From the NCBI GenBank assembly GCA_029309925.1, contig JARKND010000001.1, forward strand, positions 62,001-126,000: 64,000 nucleotides of DNA. The letters are read 5' to 3'. Position numbers and translations under genes: made by a program. The stretch is from Fulvivirgaceae bacterium JP3-4. Lineage in GTDB: Bacteria > Bacteroidota > Bacteroidia > Cytophagales > Cyclobacteriaceae. The notes beneath the pieces were generated by a model. That model was not told the origin of the DNA, did not search any database, and was given only the letters and a program-made list of their open reading frames with translations. Shown here piece by piece: positions 41,063 to 51,422 of this stretch; position 1 is the first letter of the stretch, and each line of letters opens with the position of its first letter.

Positions 41063-43027
41063 CTAGTCGCTGTTCAATACAGTTTCAACAAGCTCTTTGT
41101 CCTTAGGATAATTGTTGGCTTTGAGGACTTTGAAGTCTGACTTAGTTTGTTTCTTCTTTCCCGCTTTCAAGCTCAGTTTCCCGCGTTCGTAATGGGAGTC
41201 GAGGTTCACAAAACCTCCGGCTTTTCCTTCTTCGATTGATTGATTGAATGACTCTGACGCAAGTTGCAGCTCCTTTCTGCCGAGGTGCGCGAGTCCTTTC
41301 AGGTATAATGCTTCTGAGCGCTCCCTGGCACCTTTAAACGGGACCTTCTCAGTATACAATGTGTACGAATAGAGCGCTTTGCTGAACTCCTTTTTCCACA
41401 GATATATTTCCATCTGCTGCAGGATCGGGAAAGCATCTGATGGGAACACTTTTGCGCAATGATTAAGTACTTCAATAGCGCCTACAGTGTCTTGCAGCAG
41501 AATGTTTGCAATGTACAGTCCCTGATGATGCTCGATCTTGAACGTGTCCAGAGTCAGAAGGGTAACATAGTCCTCCTTATAAGTCTTGTAATTCCCGACA
41601 TGGTAGCTTGCATTTGCCCTGAGCTTGATGATTTCGACATTGAACGAATCCGATTTAAGGTATCTGGTCAGGTCGATAATGCAGCCATAGTGATCGTTGA
41701 GCGAAGCTTTCAATTGACCGCGGAGTTTGTAAGTGATGATGCTTTCAGGCTGAAGTTTCTCCATAGCCATAAAGTCTGCCGTAGCGCCACGCCAGTCGCG
41801 CAGGGCCGTGCGATAGATTGCACGCTTTTTATGTGCTTCAAAAATGTCATTGTCAAGGGCAAGCGTCTTGTTCAGACACACGAGTGACGAATCATGTTTT
41901 TCCAAGTACTCAAATGTACATGCTTTCAATAAAAACGCTGCCGCGGATGGCTGCACCGCCAGAGATTTGTCCAGATCCTTTAACGCATCCTCGTAGCTGT
42001 GCTTCACGATAAGACAATACGCTTTGCGCAATGGAGCTGCTGCCTCATCGCTCAGGCCGAAAATGTTACGCATAAGGTAGTGTGACGAGGCTTGAAGATC
42101 GATCTGTTTATTGGTTTGCTTTTTGGAGCCCAGTTCGAATTTGTTCTCGTCAATCTCCAGGTCGATGACGGCATTTTTCAGATCGGTAAACGCCTTGTCA
42201 TAATCATCGAGCTCGATGTAAAGATAGCCCCGAACAAGCGTGTAGAGTGGCCGTTGGGGGTTCAACTGGATGAGCTTGTTCCAATCCACCAACGCTTTTC
42301 CCGCATGGCCGAATTCGATATTGATCAGGCCGCGCCAGAACAGTCCTTCCTGGTAAGTCGGATCAACTTCGATGGCTTTGTCAAAATATTCGAAGGCTTT
42401 GTTTTCTCTTCTGTTTGCAAACAGTCTCAGCAACCCGGCTTTCAGATACGCGTCTGGAAAGGACGGGTTCGCATCCATACATTTCTTATAAAACCTTACG
42501 GCTTTATCCGGATCTCGGCTAAGAAACGCAATGTTCGCAATTCCGTAATAGCCTTCAACTGAATCAGGCGCCAGGTCGCGTACTTCGTCATAGTACTTGA
42601 GTGCTTGGGTATACTGCCTCTTCTCCTGATATATTTCACCGATCTCGTATGAGATCTGAAATTTCCCACCAGACCTGGTCCGGGCGAATTCAAGATCCTT
42701 TAATGCATCGTCAAGCTTTCCGGTTATCTTCAGGCAAATGCCGCGGTAGTAATGGCTGATCCACAGCTCAGGAGACAGCCTAATCGCTTCATCGAAGCTG
42801 GCAATCGCCTGGGCGAAACGCTCTTCTTTCAGTGCCGTGAGACCGGCATTGAACTCGCGCTGGGTCTTGCCGTCAAAGTTCCAGTTGACAGGTATTTCTT
42901 TGTAATTGATGAAATCAGCCTCGGGAAAAAGATCATAGTTGAAATAGCGCGCAAGACTAACCTGAGCGTGACCCGCGGATGCAAACGATAAGAATAAAAT
43001 GACAGCAGAGAGGGATCGCATATACAT
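41063..43027 (-). CDS. TPR-repeat protein, exported
   Basis: A 654-residue protein with a signal peptide (MYMRSLSAVILFLSFASAGHA) and tetratricopeptide repeats through most of its length, seen as repeated motifs such as AIASFDEAIRLSPELWISHYYRG, broken after LSPELW; ALKYYDEVRDLAPDSVEGYY; ALVDWNKLIQLNPQRPLYTL; and ALKDLDKSLAVQPSAAAFL. At least ten units can be counted. TPR arrays mediate protein contacts; no catalytic domain is seen. The signal peptide puts it in the periplasm. It starts 9 bp after the stop of the aldo/keto reductase gene, so the two are one transcript. Confidence 0.85.
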   Translation of the reverse strand: MYMRSLSAVILFLSFASAGHAQVSLARYFNYDLFPEADFINYKEIPVNWNFDGKTQREFNAGLTALKEERFAQAIASFDEAIRLSPELWISHYYRGICLKITGKLDDALKDLEFARTRSGGKFQISYEIGEIYQEKRQYTQALKYYDEVRDLAPDSVEGYYGIANIAFLSRDPDKAVRFYKKCMDANPSFPDAYLKAGLLRLFANRRENKAFEYFDKAIEVDPTYQEGLFWRGLINIEFGHAGKALVDWNKLIQLNPQRPLYTLVRGYLYIELDDYDKAFTDLKNAVIDLEIDENKFELGSKKQTNKQIDLQASSHYLMRNIFGLSDEAAAPLRKAYCLIVKHSYEDALKDLDKSLAVQPSAAAFLLKACTFEYLEKHDSSLVCLNKTLALDNDIFEAHKKRAIYRTALRDWRGATADFMAMEKLQPESIITYKLRGQLKASLNDHYGCIIDLTRYLKSDSFNVEIIKLRANASYHVGNYKTYKEDYVTLLTLDTFKIEHHQGLYIANILLQDTVGAIEVLNHCAKVFPSDAFPILQQMEIYLWKKEFSKALYSYTLYTEKVPFKGARERSEALYLKGLAHLGRKELQLASESFNQSIEEGKAGGFVNLDSHYERGKLSLKAGKKKQTKSDFKVLKANNYPKDKELVETVLNSD

Positions 43028-43036
43028 TAAGGGAAT

Positions 43037-44008
43037 TTATTGAGACCATTCCGTTGGCGTTCTGTCCCATCGATGGGCGGCAAGGTCTTTCATCAGACTT
43101 TTGTCAAGTCGTTTTCCATCGCTTGCGGCAATATTTGCCTCGACATTTCTAACTTTACGCATGCCGGGGATGATGGTGTGAACATCGTCATTGGCCAGGA
43201 TGAATCGCAACGCCATTTCAGGCATCGTCATTCCTTGCGGTACAAGAGGCTTCAACGCATCAGCGTGCTCAACACTGGATTTCAGGTTTTCGGGAACGAA
43301 ATAGGTCGATCGCCAGTCGTCTTTCGGGAACACGGTGTCTTTTGTCAGTGTTCCGGTCAATGAGCCCTCGTCAAAAGGAACGCGGGCGATCACACCGATG
43401 TCAAGCTTTCGACAAAGGGGAAATAGTTTGTCTTCCGGAGCCTGGTCAAAAATATTGTAGATCACTTGCACCGAATCAATCAGACCGGTCTCAAGTGTCT
43501 TCAGCACATTATTCGGTTCCCAACGGTTCACACTGATGCCGATAAACCTTATCTTTCCTTCTTTCTTTAGCTTGTCAACGGCAGATTTCCACTCATCATG
43601 GTTGTGCCAGTTGTCTTCCCACACATGGAACTGTTGGAGATCAATGCGGTCAACGCCCAGGTTCTTCAGACTCTTTTCGGTGTATTCAACGATATGGCTG
43701 GCGGGAAAGCATTCCTCAAGTTTGAAATGTGATTTACTAGGCCACTTGAAATTCTTCGGTGGGATCTTGGTGGCACAATAAAGGCGCTTGTTTGAATACT
43801 TTTTTACAAGCTCGCCTAAGATCTGCTCACTTTTCCCCGCTCCGTAACCCCATGCAGTATCGTAAAAGTTGCATCCCATTTCAATGGAGCGCTCAAGGGC
43901 TTGCGCGACTTCGTTGGAATCAGAGCCGGTCCATCCGGCAAGTCCCCACATTCCATAACCGATTTCACTCACATTCCAGCCTGTCCTTCCAAATCGTCTG
44001 AATTTCAT
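43037..44008 (-). CDS. Aldo/keto reductase
   Basis: A 323-residue TIM-barrel NADPH-dependent oxidoreductase. The catalytic tetrad region is visible as NFYDTAWGYGAGKSEQILGE (Asp and Tyr), ATKIPPK (Lys) and IDLQQFHVWED (His). The cofactor-binding end LANDDVHTIIPGMRKVRNVE fits. The substrate cannot be told; bacterial members reduce aldehydes, methylglyoxal or sugars. It is transcribed with the TPR gene downstream (9-bp gap) and divergent from prfC. Confidence 0.9.
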   Translation of the reverse strand: MKFRRFGRTGWNVSEIGYGMWGLAGWTGSDSNEVAQALERSIEMGCNFYDTAWGYGAGKSEQILGELVKKYSNKRLYCATKIPPKNFKWPSKSHFKLEECFPASHIVEYTEKSLKNLGVDRIDLQQFHVWEDNWHNHDEWKSAVDKLKKEGKIRFIGISVNRWEPNNVLKTLETGLIDSVQVIYNIFDQAPEDKLFPLCRKLDIGVIARVPFDEGSLTGTLTKDTVFPKDDWRSTYFVPENLKSSVEHADALKPLVPQGMTMPEMALRFILANDDVHTIIPGMRKVRNVEANIAASDGKRLDKSLMKDLAAHRWDRTPTEWSQ

Positions 44009-44074
44009 TTTGTCTTGTTTAGAATTCCAATTTACTAATCTGGAATTAAAATCCCGGGAACGGTGACATTTTAC

Positions 44075-44082
44075 TACTTTTG
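44075..44082 (+). promoter_or_regulatory. Candidate -7 box upstream of prfC
   Basis: TACTTTTG matches TAnnTTTG, 124 bp before the prfC ATG. It would give a leader of about 115 nt. No TTG lies at the right distance. Confidence 0.3.
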
Positions 44083-44205
44083 CCTGTTTTTATTCACTCG
44101 CAGCATCCTGAAAAACGCGATTGGCAGTCGCTGTGAGTAACCGATTGACCCTTGAAGAAAGCGAAACGGATCAACAGATCAACGGATTAACGAAGCAACC
44201 TTGCA

Positions 44206-45789
44206 ATGACACTCGAACAGGAAATAGAGAAAAGACGGACTTTCGGAATTATCAGCCACCCTGATGCGGGAAAAACAACGCTAACGGAAAAGCTACTGCT
44301 TTTTGGTGGAGCCATTCAGAAAGCAGGCGCAGTGAAGTCGAGTAAGATCAAAGACCACGCGCGGTCCGACTGGATGGAAATAGAAAAACAGCGTGGTATT
44401 TCGGTGGCTACGTCCGTGATGGGGTTCAACTACCAGGACGTCAAGATCAACCTGCTTGATACACCGGGTCACCAGGATTTTGCTGAAGATACCTACCGCA
44501 CACTGACTGCCGTAGACAGCGTGATCATGGTGATCGACTGTGTGAAGGGTGTGGAGATCCAGACAGAGAAACTGATGGAAGTCTGCCGCATGCGGAGTAC
44601 TCCGGTGATCTGCTTCATCAACAAACTCGACCGCGAGGGTCGTGACCCCTTCGAACTGCTTGATGAAATTGAAGAGAAACTGAACATCAAAGTTCGCCCC
44701 TTGAGCTGGCCGATCAGCATGGGAAAAACGTTCAAGGGCGTTTACAGTCTCTACGAAAAAAGCTTGCATCTCTTTACGCCAAGCAAGATTACGGTTGAAG
44801 AAGGCATAGAGATCAAAGACATCAACGACAGCGCCCTCGATGACTACGTGGGAGAGAACAACGCCAAACAATTGCGCGCAGATGTTGAGCTGATCGAGGG
44901 TGTTTATCCTGATTTTGATGTTCAGGATTACCTGAGCGGGAAAGTTGCCCCTGTATTTTTTGGAAGCGCTGTGAATAATTTCGGTGTAAAGGAGCTGCTT
45001 GATACTTTCATTCGTATTGCACCTCCGCCTGTTCCAAGGGAAACTACAATAAGAGTTGTCGAACCAGTCGAGAATAAATTTTCCGGTTTTGTTTTTAAGA
45101 TCCACGCAAACATGGATCCCAAGCACCGAAACCGTATCGCATTCCTTCGGATCTGCTCCGGAAAATTTGCGCGTGGAAGCAACTACTATCATGTTCGTCA
45201 CGACAAAAGCGTAAGATTTTCGAATGCGACAGCGTTCATGGCGCAGGATCGCGAAACAGTGGATGAAGCCTGGCCAGGCGATATCGTGGGTATTTACGAT
45301 ACCGGCAATCTCAAAATCGGTGATACGCTCACCGAAGGAGAGAAGCTTCTTTACACGGGTATTCCCAGCTTTTCGCCTGAGATCTTCAAGGAAGTGATCA
45401 ATCTTGACGCGATGAAAACAAAACAGCTTGAGAAAGGATTGCTTCAGTTGATGGAGGAAGGCGTTGCGCAGCTGTTTACTTATGAGCTTGGCAAGAAGAA
45501 GGTGGTTGGTGTTGTTGGAGCACTTCAGTTTGAAGTAATTCAATTCCGCCTCAAGAATGAGTATGGTGCCACCGTACAATTTGCGCCACAAAGCATTTAC
45601 AAGGCCTGCTGGATATCTTCAAAAGATCCTAAGAAGCTCGGTGAATTTATCGACTCAAAGCAACGCCACATCGCCCGCGATAAGGATGACAAGCTGGTGT
45701 TCATGGCAGAATCACGCGCATGGCTGCAGATGGTGCAGGATAATTTTCCGGATATTCAGTTTCATTTTACCTCGGAGTTTAAGGACTGA
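44206..45789 (+). CDS. prfC: Peptide chain release factor 3
   Basis: RF3 (527 residues) is the GTPase that ejects RF1 or RF2 from the ribosome after termination. The G domain shows [20 protein letters not shown] (G1), [20 protein letters not shown] (G3) and [20 protein letters not shown] (G4), followed by the RF3-specific [20 protein letters not shown]. Domains II and III follow ([37 protein letters not shown]). Length equals E. coli RF3 (529). The gene stands alone, downstream of a candidate -7 box and before a family F repeat. Confidence 0.97.
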   Translation: MTLEQEIEKRRTFGIISHPDAGKTTLTEKLLLFGGAIQKAGAVKSSKIKDHARSDWMEIEKQRGISVATSVMGFNYQDVKINLLDTPGHQDFAEDTYRTLTAVDSVIMVIDCVKGVEIQTEKLMEVCRMRSTPVICFINKLDREGRDPFELLDEIEEKLNIKVRPLSWPISMGKTFKGVYSLYEKSLHLFTPSKITVEEGIEIKDINDSALDDYVGENNAKQLRADVELIEGVYPDFDVQDYLSGKVAPVFFGSAVNNFGVKELLDTFIRIAPPPVPRETTIRVVEPVENKFSGFVFKIHANMDPKHRNRIAFLRICSGKFARGSNYYHVRHDKSVRFSNATAFMAQDRETVDEAWPGDIVGIYDTGNLKIGDTLTEGEKLLYTGIPSFSPEIFKEVINLDAMKTKQLEKGLLQLMEEGVAQLFTYELGKKKVVGVVGALQFEVIQFRLKNEYGATVQFAPQSIYKACWISSKDPKKLGEFIDSKQRHIARDKDDKLVFMAESRAWLQMVQDNFPDIQFHFTSEFKD

Positions 45790-45829
45790 TCTGTGAGTAC
45801 TATTCGTCTTCGAAGATCTCTTTTCAAGA

Positions 45830-45973
45830 GTAGGCAGTAGGCAAAATTGCAGTAGGCAAAGCCTGACGAATTATTTCGTCTATCTATTGGAGATAAATCC
45901 TATTTGAATTTTTTAATTAAGGCCTTTTGGCACTGGCATTTTTTTGCCTACTGCCAAGTGCCTACTGCCTACT
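45830..45973. repeat. Quasi-palindromic short-word repeat (family F)
   Basis: The left arm (45830-45862) is GTAGGCAGTAGGCAAAATTG followed by CAGTAGGCAAAGCC. The right arm (from about 45921 to 45973) is the inverted GCCTACTGCCAAGTGCCTAC series with the same 7-nt word. A 58-nt spacer separates them. It fills the gap between the convergent prfC and coiled-coil lipoprotein genes. Confidence 0.8.
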
Positions 45974-46005
45974 TTCAATTGCCCACTTCCCAATAAATAA
46001 ACTTA

Positions 46006-46761
46006 CTATTTCACCTTTGCCTCCAGCTTCGTAATTCGCTCCTGCGCTTCTTTCTTTCCAAGCGATAATGCTTTCTTATAAAGTTCTAATGCTTCGCGGT
46101 AAGTTTCTTTTTTCTTGCGAGGAGCAAGTTTCGTGCGGTTCGCGGCCTCTTCAACGGCCTGGGCACGCGCAAAGTATGCATCGGCTTCGGTCATCTTAAA
46201 GGTGCCGACCATTTCTTTAACCTTTGCATCGAGGATCGCCAGTTCCTGTTGTTTTTCTTCGATCTTGGTTTGCATTTCGGCCATCTCTGTCTGCTGCAAT
46301 TTGACCTGGTTCATCAGGCCCTGATTTTCCTTTCGAAATTCTGAAACGGTAGTCTCGAGCGATGCGACTTCCTGGATACGAATGCTCAATTCGCTTTTAA
46401 GCGCGTCAACCATCATCATATAGGCATTTGCATTTTTGGATGATTTGCCAAGCTGCTTTTCAACTTTTGTGAGACGCTCCTGAGTGCTCTTCACATAATT
46501 GTTGATGTCGCGCAGGCGGGTGGAAAAATTGTCGTACGACATTCCTTCGCCAAGATCGGTACGAAGTGCTTTGCGGCTGACGTCAATCGAGTCAATTAGA
46601 AATTTCACGTCTTTCATCACCGCCACCATATCGTTGCGGGAAACCAGTTCCCCGCGAAGGGAATCGTTTTCAGCACGAAGAATTTCATTTTCCTTTTGAT
46701 TGCATGCGGCAAGTGCGAACATTATTGCAATGGCCACCGGAAGAAAGATTTTACGACCCAT
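46006..46761 (-). CDS. Coiled-coil lipoprotein
   Basis: A 251-residue protein with a lipoprotein signal (MGRKIFLPVAIAIMFALAAC, Cys20) followed by long heptad-rich helices, e.g. ENEILRAENDSLRGELVSRN, LTKVEKQLGKSSKNANAYM and QTEMAEMQTKIEEKQQELAI. The C-terminal part resembles a single TPR-like helical pair (RKKKETYREALELYKKALSL). It is likely a periplasmic or outer-membrane-anchored fibrous protein. No specific function can be stated. It is divergent from the RluA-type gene. Confidence 0.8.
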   Translation of the reverse strand: MGRKIFLPVAIAIMFALAACNQKENEILRAENDSLRGELVSRNDMVAVMKDVKFLIDSIDVSRKALRTDLGEGMSYDNFSTRLRDINNYVKSTQERLTKVEKQLGKSSKNANAYMMMVDALKSELSIRIQEVASLETTVSEFRKENQGLMNQVKLQQTEMAEMQTKIEEKQQELAILDAKVKEMVGTFKMTEADAYFARAQAVEEAANRTKLAPRKKKETYREALELYKKALSLGKKEAQERITKLEAKVK

Positions 46762-46865
46762 ACCTTAATGATACAAAGACAAAACTAATCATTCAACAGA
46801 TTTAAAATCAGATTGTCTTATTTTTATCACTTCTATCATTAAAGAAGTGCAAAAAGTAACTCAGG

Positions 46866-47549
46866 GTGGACCCAGACAGCAATTTCACAATCGTTTTTGA
46901 GGACAATCATTTACTGGTTGTGAATAAGCGCGCAGGCGTTCTGGTGCAGGGTGATGAGACCGGAGATATTCCATTGGTTGACCTGTGTAAAGCTTATGTT
47001 AAGGAAAAGTATGGAAAACCCGGGGCGGTGTTCCTGGGTCTTGTGCACCGCATCGACAGACCGGTGAGCGGGATCGTGGTACTCGCCCGTACCTCCAAAT
47101 CGCTTGAAAGGATGACTGCACAATTCCGCGAACGCGAAACGGCAAAGACGTATTGGGCTATTGTACGCAAGAGACCTCCGCAGGAGAGTGGTCAGCTCAT
47201 CCACTGGCTTTTAAAGGATGAGAAGAAGAACAAAACAACTGCTTTTAAGAAAGAAACCCCTGGAGCCTTGCGATCGGAGTTAAGCTATCGTGTCATAGGC
47301 TCTATAACAGGTGAGTTTCTGCTTGAGGTAAAACCCGTCACAGGAAGGCCTCATCAGATCAGGGTTCAATTGGCTTCAATGGGTTGTCCGATCAAGGGCG
47401 ATGTCAAGTATGGTGACGTTGAAGCAAATGCCGATGGGTCAATTTGTCTTCATGCGCGCCAGCTTGAGTTTCTTCATCCAGTAAAGAAGGAGCCACTTTC
47501 TCTCGAAGCACCTTTGCCTCACACCATTTACTGGCAAGCTTTTTATTAA
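46866..47549 (+). CDS. RluA-family pseudouridine synthase
   Basis: A 227-residue enzyme that isomerises uridine to pseudouridine in rRNA or tRNA. The catalytic motif is GLVHRIDRPVSGIVVLART, with the Asp of HRID as nucleophile; KPVTGRPHQIRVQLASMGCP is the conserved C-terminal block. There is no S4 domain, and total length is at the short end of the family, as for RluA or TruC types. The start must be GTG at 46866: no ATG exists in frame upstream, and the next fold element follows at once. The target base is unknown. Confidence 0.92.
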   Translation: MDPDSNFTIVFEDNHLLVVNKRAGVLVQGDETGDIPLVDLCKAYVKEKYGKPGAVFLGLVHRIDRPVSGIVVLARTSKSLERMTAQFRERETAKTYWAIVRKRPPQESGQLIHWLLKDEKKNKTTAFKKETPGALRSELSYRVIGSITGEFLLEVKPVTGRPHQIRVQLASMGCPIKGDVKYGDVEANADGSICLHARQLEFLHPVKKEPLSLEAPLPHTIYWQAFY

Positions 47550-47636
47550 AATCCGAGCCCGCCAGGATATCGGTTATAAAAATTCACTTAGTTTTAAGTT
47601 TTACACAATCTTAAACTGGTTTCCCGGCACTGACCT

Positions 47637-47948
47637 ATGGCCCGCTGGATAGAAAAACTCAAATCGCGCTGGAATGTGAAGAACGGATGGCAGGTGATTC
47701 TGATTCTCATTGTATTTGCCTGCACGGGCTTCACCGTTATGTTCCTCAAGAGACCTATTCTGACTTTTCTGGGCGGGGAACAAGGCAACACTACTTTTGC
47801 CACAGTGCTTTACTACATTTTTATTTTACCACTGTACAACGTCATTCTGCTGATCTACGGATTCATTTTTGGCCAGTTTCAATTCTTCTGGCAGTTTGAG
47901 AAGCGCTTTATGGAACGATTTTTTTCCCTCTTCAGACGCAACAGGTAG
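47637..47948 (+). CDS. DUF6787-like small membrane protein
   Basis: A 103-residue protein with two membrane segments (about 20-38 and 58-78) and basic ends. The start MARWIEKLKSRWNVKNGWQV and the end LPLYNVILLIYGFIFGQFQF plus FWQFEKRFMERF match a Bacteroidota-specific family often annotated as diacylglyceryl transferase but lacking any Lgt sequence, now DUF6787. Function unknown. It follows the pseudouridine synthase by 87 bp on the same strand. Confidence 0.75.
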   Translation: MARWIEKLKSRWNVKNGWQVILILIVFACTGFTVMFLKRPILTFLGGEQGNTTFATVLYYIFILPLYNVILLIYGFIFGQFQFFWQFEKRFMERFFSLFRRNR

Positions 47949-47980
47949 AGATCAGTAGAATTCCCCTCAGACTTTCGAAT

Positions 47981-48020
47981 GGTTACTGGTCGCCAGTTGC
48001 CTGTTACCGATCACTGGTAA
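47981..48020. repeat. Short repeat of ACTGGT words
   Basis: GGTTACTGGTCGCCAGTTGC then CTGTTACCGATCACTGGTAA: the words TTACTGGT and TCACTGGTAA recur with an inverted CCAGT between. It is short and only partly palindromic, so less certain than the other families. Confidence 0.4.
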
Positions 48021-48102
48021 ATGCAATTCGCACAATCAAACTGTGATTTGCACGTGTGACGCATAACAGCGGATGCACAGAAACCAAAACAAACCAAATC
48101 AT

Positions 48103-48636
48103 ATGAAACATCTCGTCACCCTGGTTGTTAGCGTGTTGGTCCTTGCTTCATGTTCAACACCCAAATACACCTACAATTTCGACTATTACGATTACAACAG
48201 CGGAAGAAAAAAAGCGGAGGCTGAGAAGCTTCTCGCCCAAACTGAAACAACTTCTTCCGAAGCTGTAGAAGAACAATCGAGTCCTTTATTGCTGAGTGAG
48301 GAAAACGTAGTAGCCTCGGCAGCCGGGAAGGCTCCAGTTCCTGTTGCGAAACCTGTAGCAAAGAAGTACTCGGAGATGAGCAAATCCGAAAAGAAGGAGT
48401 TGCGCAAGGCAGTCAAGACCGAGATCAAAAATTATCTTAAGAATAAAAAAGGAGATGGGCAGATCTCAAAAGAGACAAAAGCGCTCGACTACAATCTGAA
48501 AATGGCAATCATCTTCGGAGCTGTAGCCTTAACGTTGAGCTTCTTCGGTGGTGTAAACTCCGTCTTCTGGATTGCCAGTGTGATTGCTTTGGTGATAGGC
48601 GTGGTGTTCTTTATCAAGTGGATCGCAGAGCAATAG
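48103..48636 (+). CDS. Lipoprotein with two C-terminal membrane segments
   Basis: A 177-residue protein from the chosen ATG, giving the lipoprotein signal MKHLVTLVVSVLVLASC with Cys17; an in-frame ATG 10 codons earlier would spoil the signal. A Tyr/Asn-rich stretch YTYNFDYYDYNSGRKKAEAE is followed by a linker, a basic region (KSEKKELRKAVKTEIKNYLK) and two hydrophobic helices (AIIFGAVALTLSFFGGV, SVFWIASVIALVIGVVFF). A lipid anchor plus two helices is unusual. The family is seen in this phylum but has no assigned role. Family C repeats start at its stop codon. Confidence 0.8.
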   Translation: MKHLVTLVVSVLVLASCSTPKYTYNFDYYDYNSGRKKAEAEKLLAQTETTSSEAVEEQSSPLLLSEENVVASAAGKAPVPVAKPVAKKYSEMSKSEKKELRKAVKTEIKNYLKNKKGDGQISKETKALDYNLKMAIIFGAVALTLSFFGGVNSVFWIASVIALVIGVVFFIKWIAEQ

Positions 48637-48839
48637 GCTATGGAGATTGGCTATAGCTATGGCTTGTGCTCGGTGGGCTATGGCCAATGGCTATAGCTAT
48701 GGCTTGGGCGTGCTGAAATTCAAAGTGCATCACTAGATTATGGAAACAAAAAAAGACCCAGCGATAAACTGGGTCCTTCGTTTCACAATTGTTTTCGTCT
48801 GGAGAATTTAGCCATAGCCATAGCTAAAAGCCATAGCCT
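48636..48839. repeat. Family C repeats flanking the atpDC terminator
   Basis: Two direct units of 36-38 bp with a 40-bp period (48636-48671 and 48676-48713), both containing TGGCTATAGCTATGGCTTG, are followed after about 95 bp by the inverted TTAGCCATAGCCATAGCTAA (48809 on) that ends at the atpC stop codon. The atpDC terminator lies between the arms. The same family occurs at 31836. Confidence 0.8.
48748..48775 (-). terminator. Intrinsic terminator of atpDC
   Basis: GACCCAG (48755-48761) pairs with CTGGGTC (48769-48775) around a 7-nt loop; on the minus strand seven T residues follow. It is 65 bp after the atpC stop. Confidence 0.8.
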
Positions 48840-49088
48840 TTAAGCTACTACTCCGTCCGCCAGAAGAACAACCTTATTCTTCAGCACCTCAACAACACCA
48901 CCGGTGATTGTCAGGCTTGCGTTGCTGGCTTCCTTTGATTTATACTCTACGATACCTTCCTTCAGCAAGCTGATCAGCGGTGCGTGGTTATCCAAAACCT
49001 GGAATGATCCATCAGCGCCAGGGAACGTAGCAGAAGTCACGTTTCCTTCGAAGACTTTCTTTTCAGGTGTTAATATTTCTAAATACAT
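48840..49088 (-). CDS. atpC: ATP synthase F1 epsilon subunit, short form
   Basis: An 82-residue epsilon subunit of the rotary stalk: MYLEILTPEKKVFEGNVTSA, FPGADGSFQVLDNHAPLISL and SLTITGGVVEVLKNKVVLLA make up the N-terminal beta-sandwich. The C-terminal helical hairpin of the usual 130-140-residue protein, which inhibits ATP hydrolysis, is absent. The short form is common in this phylum. It is downstream of atpD, with 154 bp of family D repeat between them. No other ATP synthase gene is near. Confidence 0.94.
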   Translation of the reverse strand: MYLEILTPEKKVFEGNVTSATFPGADGSFQVLDNHAPLISLLKEGIVEYKSKEASNASLTITGGVVEVLKNKVVLLADGVVA

Positions 49089-49242
49089 AAAGACAATTTA
49101 AAATTTGAAATTTGACATTTTAAATTTAATCGCTTCGATCAACTTGAAATCTGTCGGTTTTGACCTTGTGTGACCGAAAGACTGATCGTCCTCACCCACG
49201 CAACTCCAAAATTTAAAATTTCAAATGTAAAATTTAAAATTT
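49089..49242. repeat. AT-rich quasi-palindromic repeat (family D) between atpD and atpC
   Basis: The arm next to atpC (49089-49130) begins TAAAGACAATTTAAAATTTG just after the start codon complement and is nearly identical to the accD leader. The other arm (49207-49242, CCAAAATTTAAAATTTCAAA then ATGTAAAATTTAAAATTT) runs to the atpD stop codon. The middle is about 76 nt. Confidence 0.85.
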
Positions 49243-50821
<1,579 letters not shown>

Positions 50822-50917
50822 GCGGGATTTGAGTCATTTTTGAGGTTTTTCGCAACCGGATTTTCGCTAGGTTAATTGAGTAAAAACCGAAGAAAATTGG
50901 TCGTTGAGCAACTGAAA

Positions 50918-51422
50918 CAATGTGCCAATATGCCAATTCATCAATGTGCCAATGAGGAAGGCAAAAGCAAGGGGACAATTCGCACATGGGCTAATGGGAA
51001 TATTAGCTAATTAGCTTTTTTGGGCGTGCCCCCGATCGCCATCGCGCGCAGCCGGGGCGCATCGGGGTCGCGTTTTCCGCTCCAACAACCAGCCCGCGGT
51101 CCTACGTGCGGCTGGCGTCACCCTGAACACTTCCATTTTCTTACGAAGTGCTTCCTGATTTGCGAAGGGCCATTCCGGTTTCTGCTCCAACCGCTCACGC
51201 GGGGTTGTCACCTTTCCGAATGACCGTACATCATATCCAGGCCGGATTTATTGGCGGGACCCGGTTTGTCTCCCGACACAGCATAATCACCTCATCCTCG
51301 GCCCTTCTCACGTCCGAGCAAAAGCTCGTTGAAAGTTCCAGGGACGTTTTGCTCTAGCGCATCCCGCTCCTTGAGGAGAGCGAGGGTCTAATTGGCATAT
51401 TAACTCATTGGCACATTAATTA
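50918..51422. repeat. Gene-free region bounded by family E repeat arms
   Basis: CAATGTGCCAATATGCCAAT and following TCAATGTGCCAATG words (50918-50956), with GCTAATGG/TTAGC words to 51015, face the inverted TAATTGGCATATTAACTCAT and TTGGCACATTAATTA (51388-51422), which ends at the stop codon of the kinase gene. Between them lie GC-rich inverted segments (GCCCCCGATCGCC near 51028 versus GGCGCATCGGGGTC near 51056) and a CCTCATCCTCGGCCCTTCTC / GAGGAGAGCGAGGGTC pair (51290 and 51373). No gene is seen in 50752-51419. Confidence 0.7.

Noticed and set aside
44293-45591. 432-codon open frame antisense to prfC
   Set aside because: It is wholly inside prfC, whose motifs are complete; the antisense protein has no signal, domain or low-complexity pattern typical of a real gene.
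51011-51211. 66-codon Arg-rich frame in the atpD-kinase gap
   Set aside because: It spans GC-rich inverted repeats and has biased composition without protein features.
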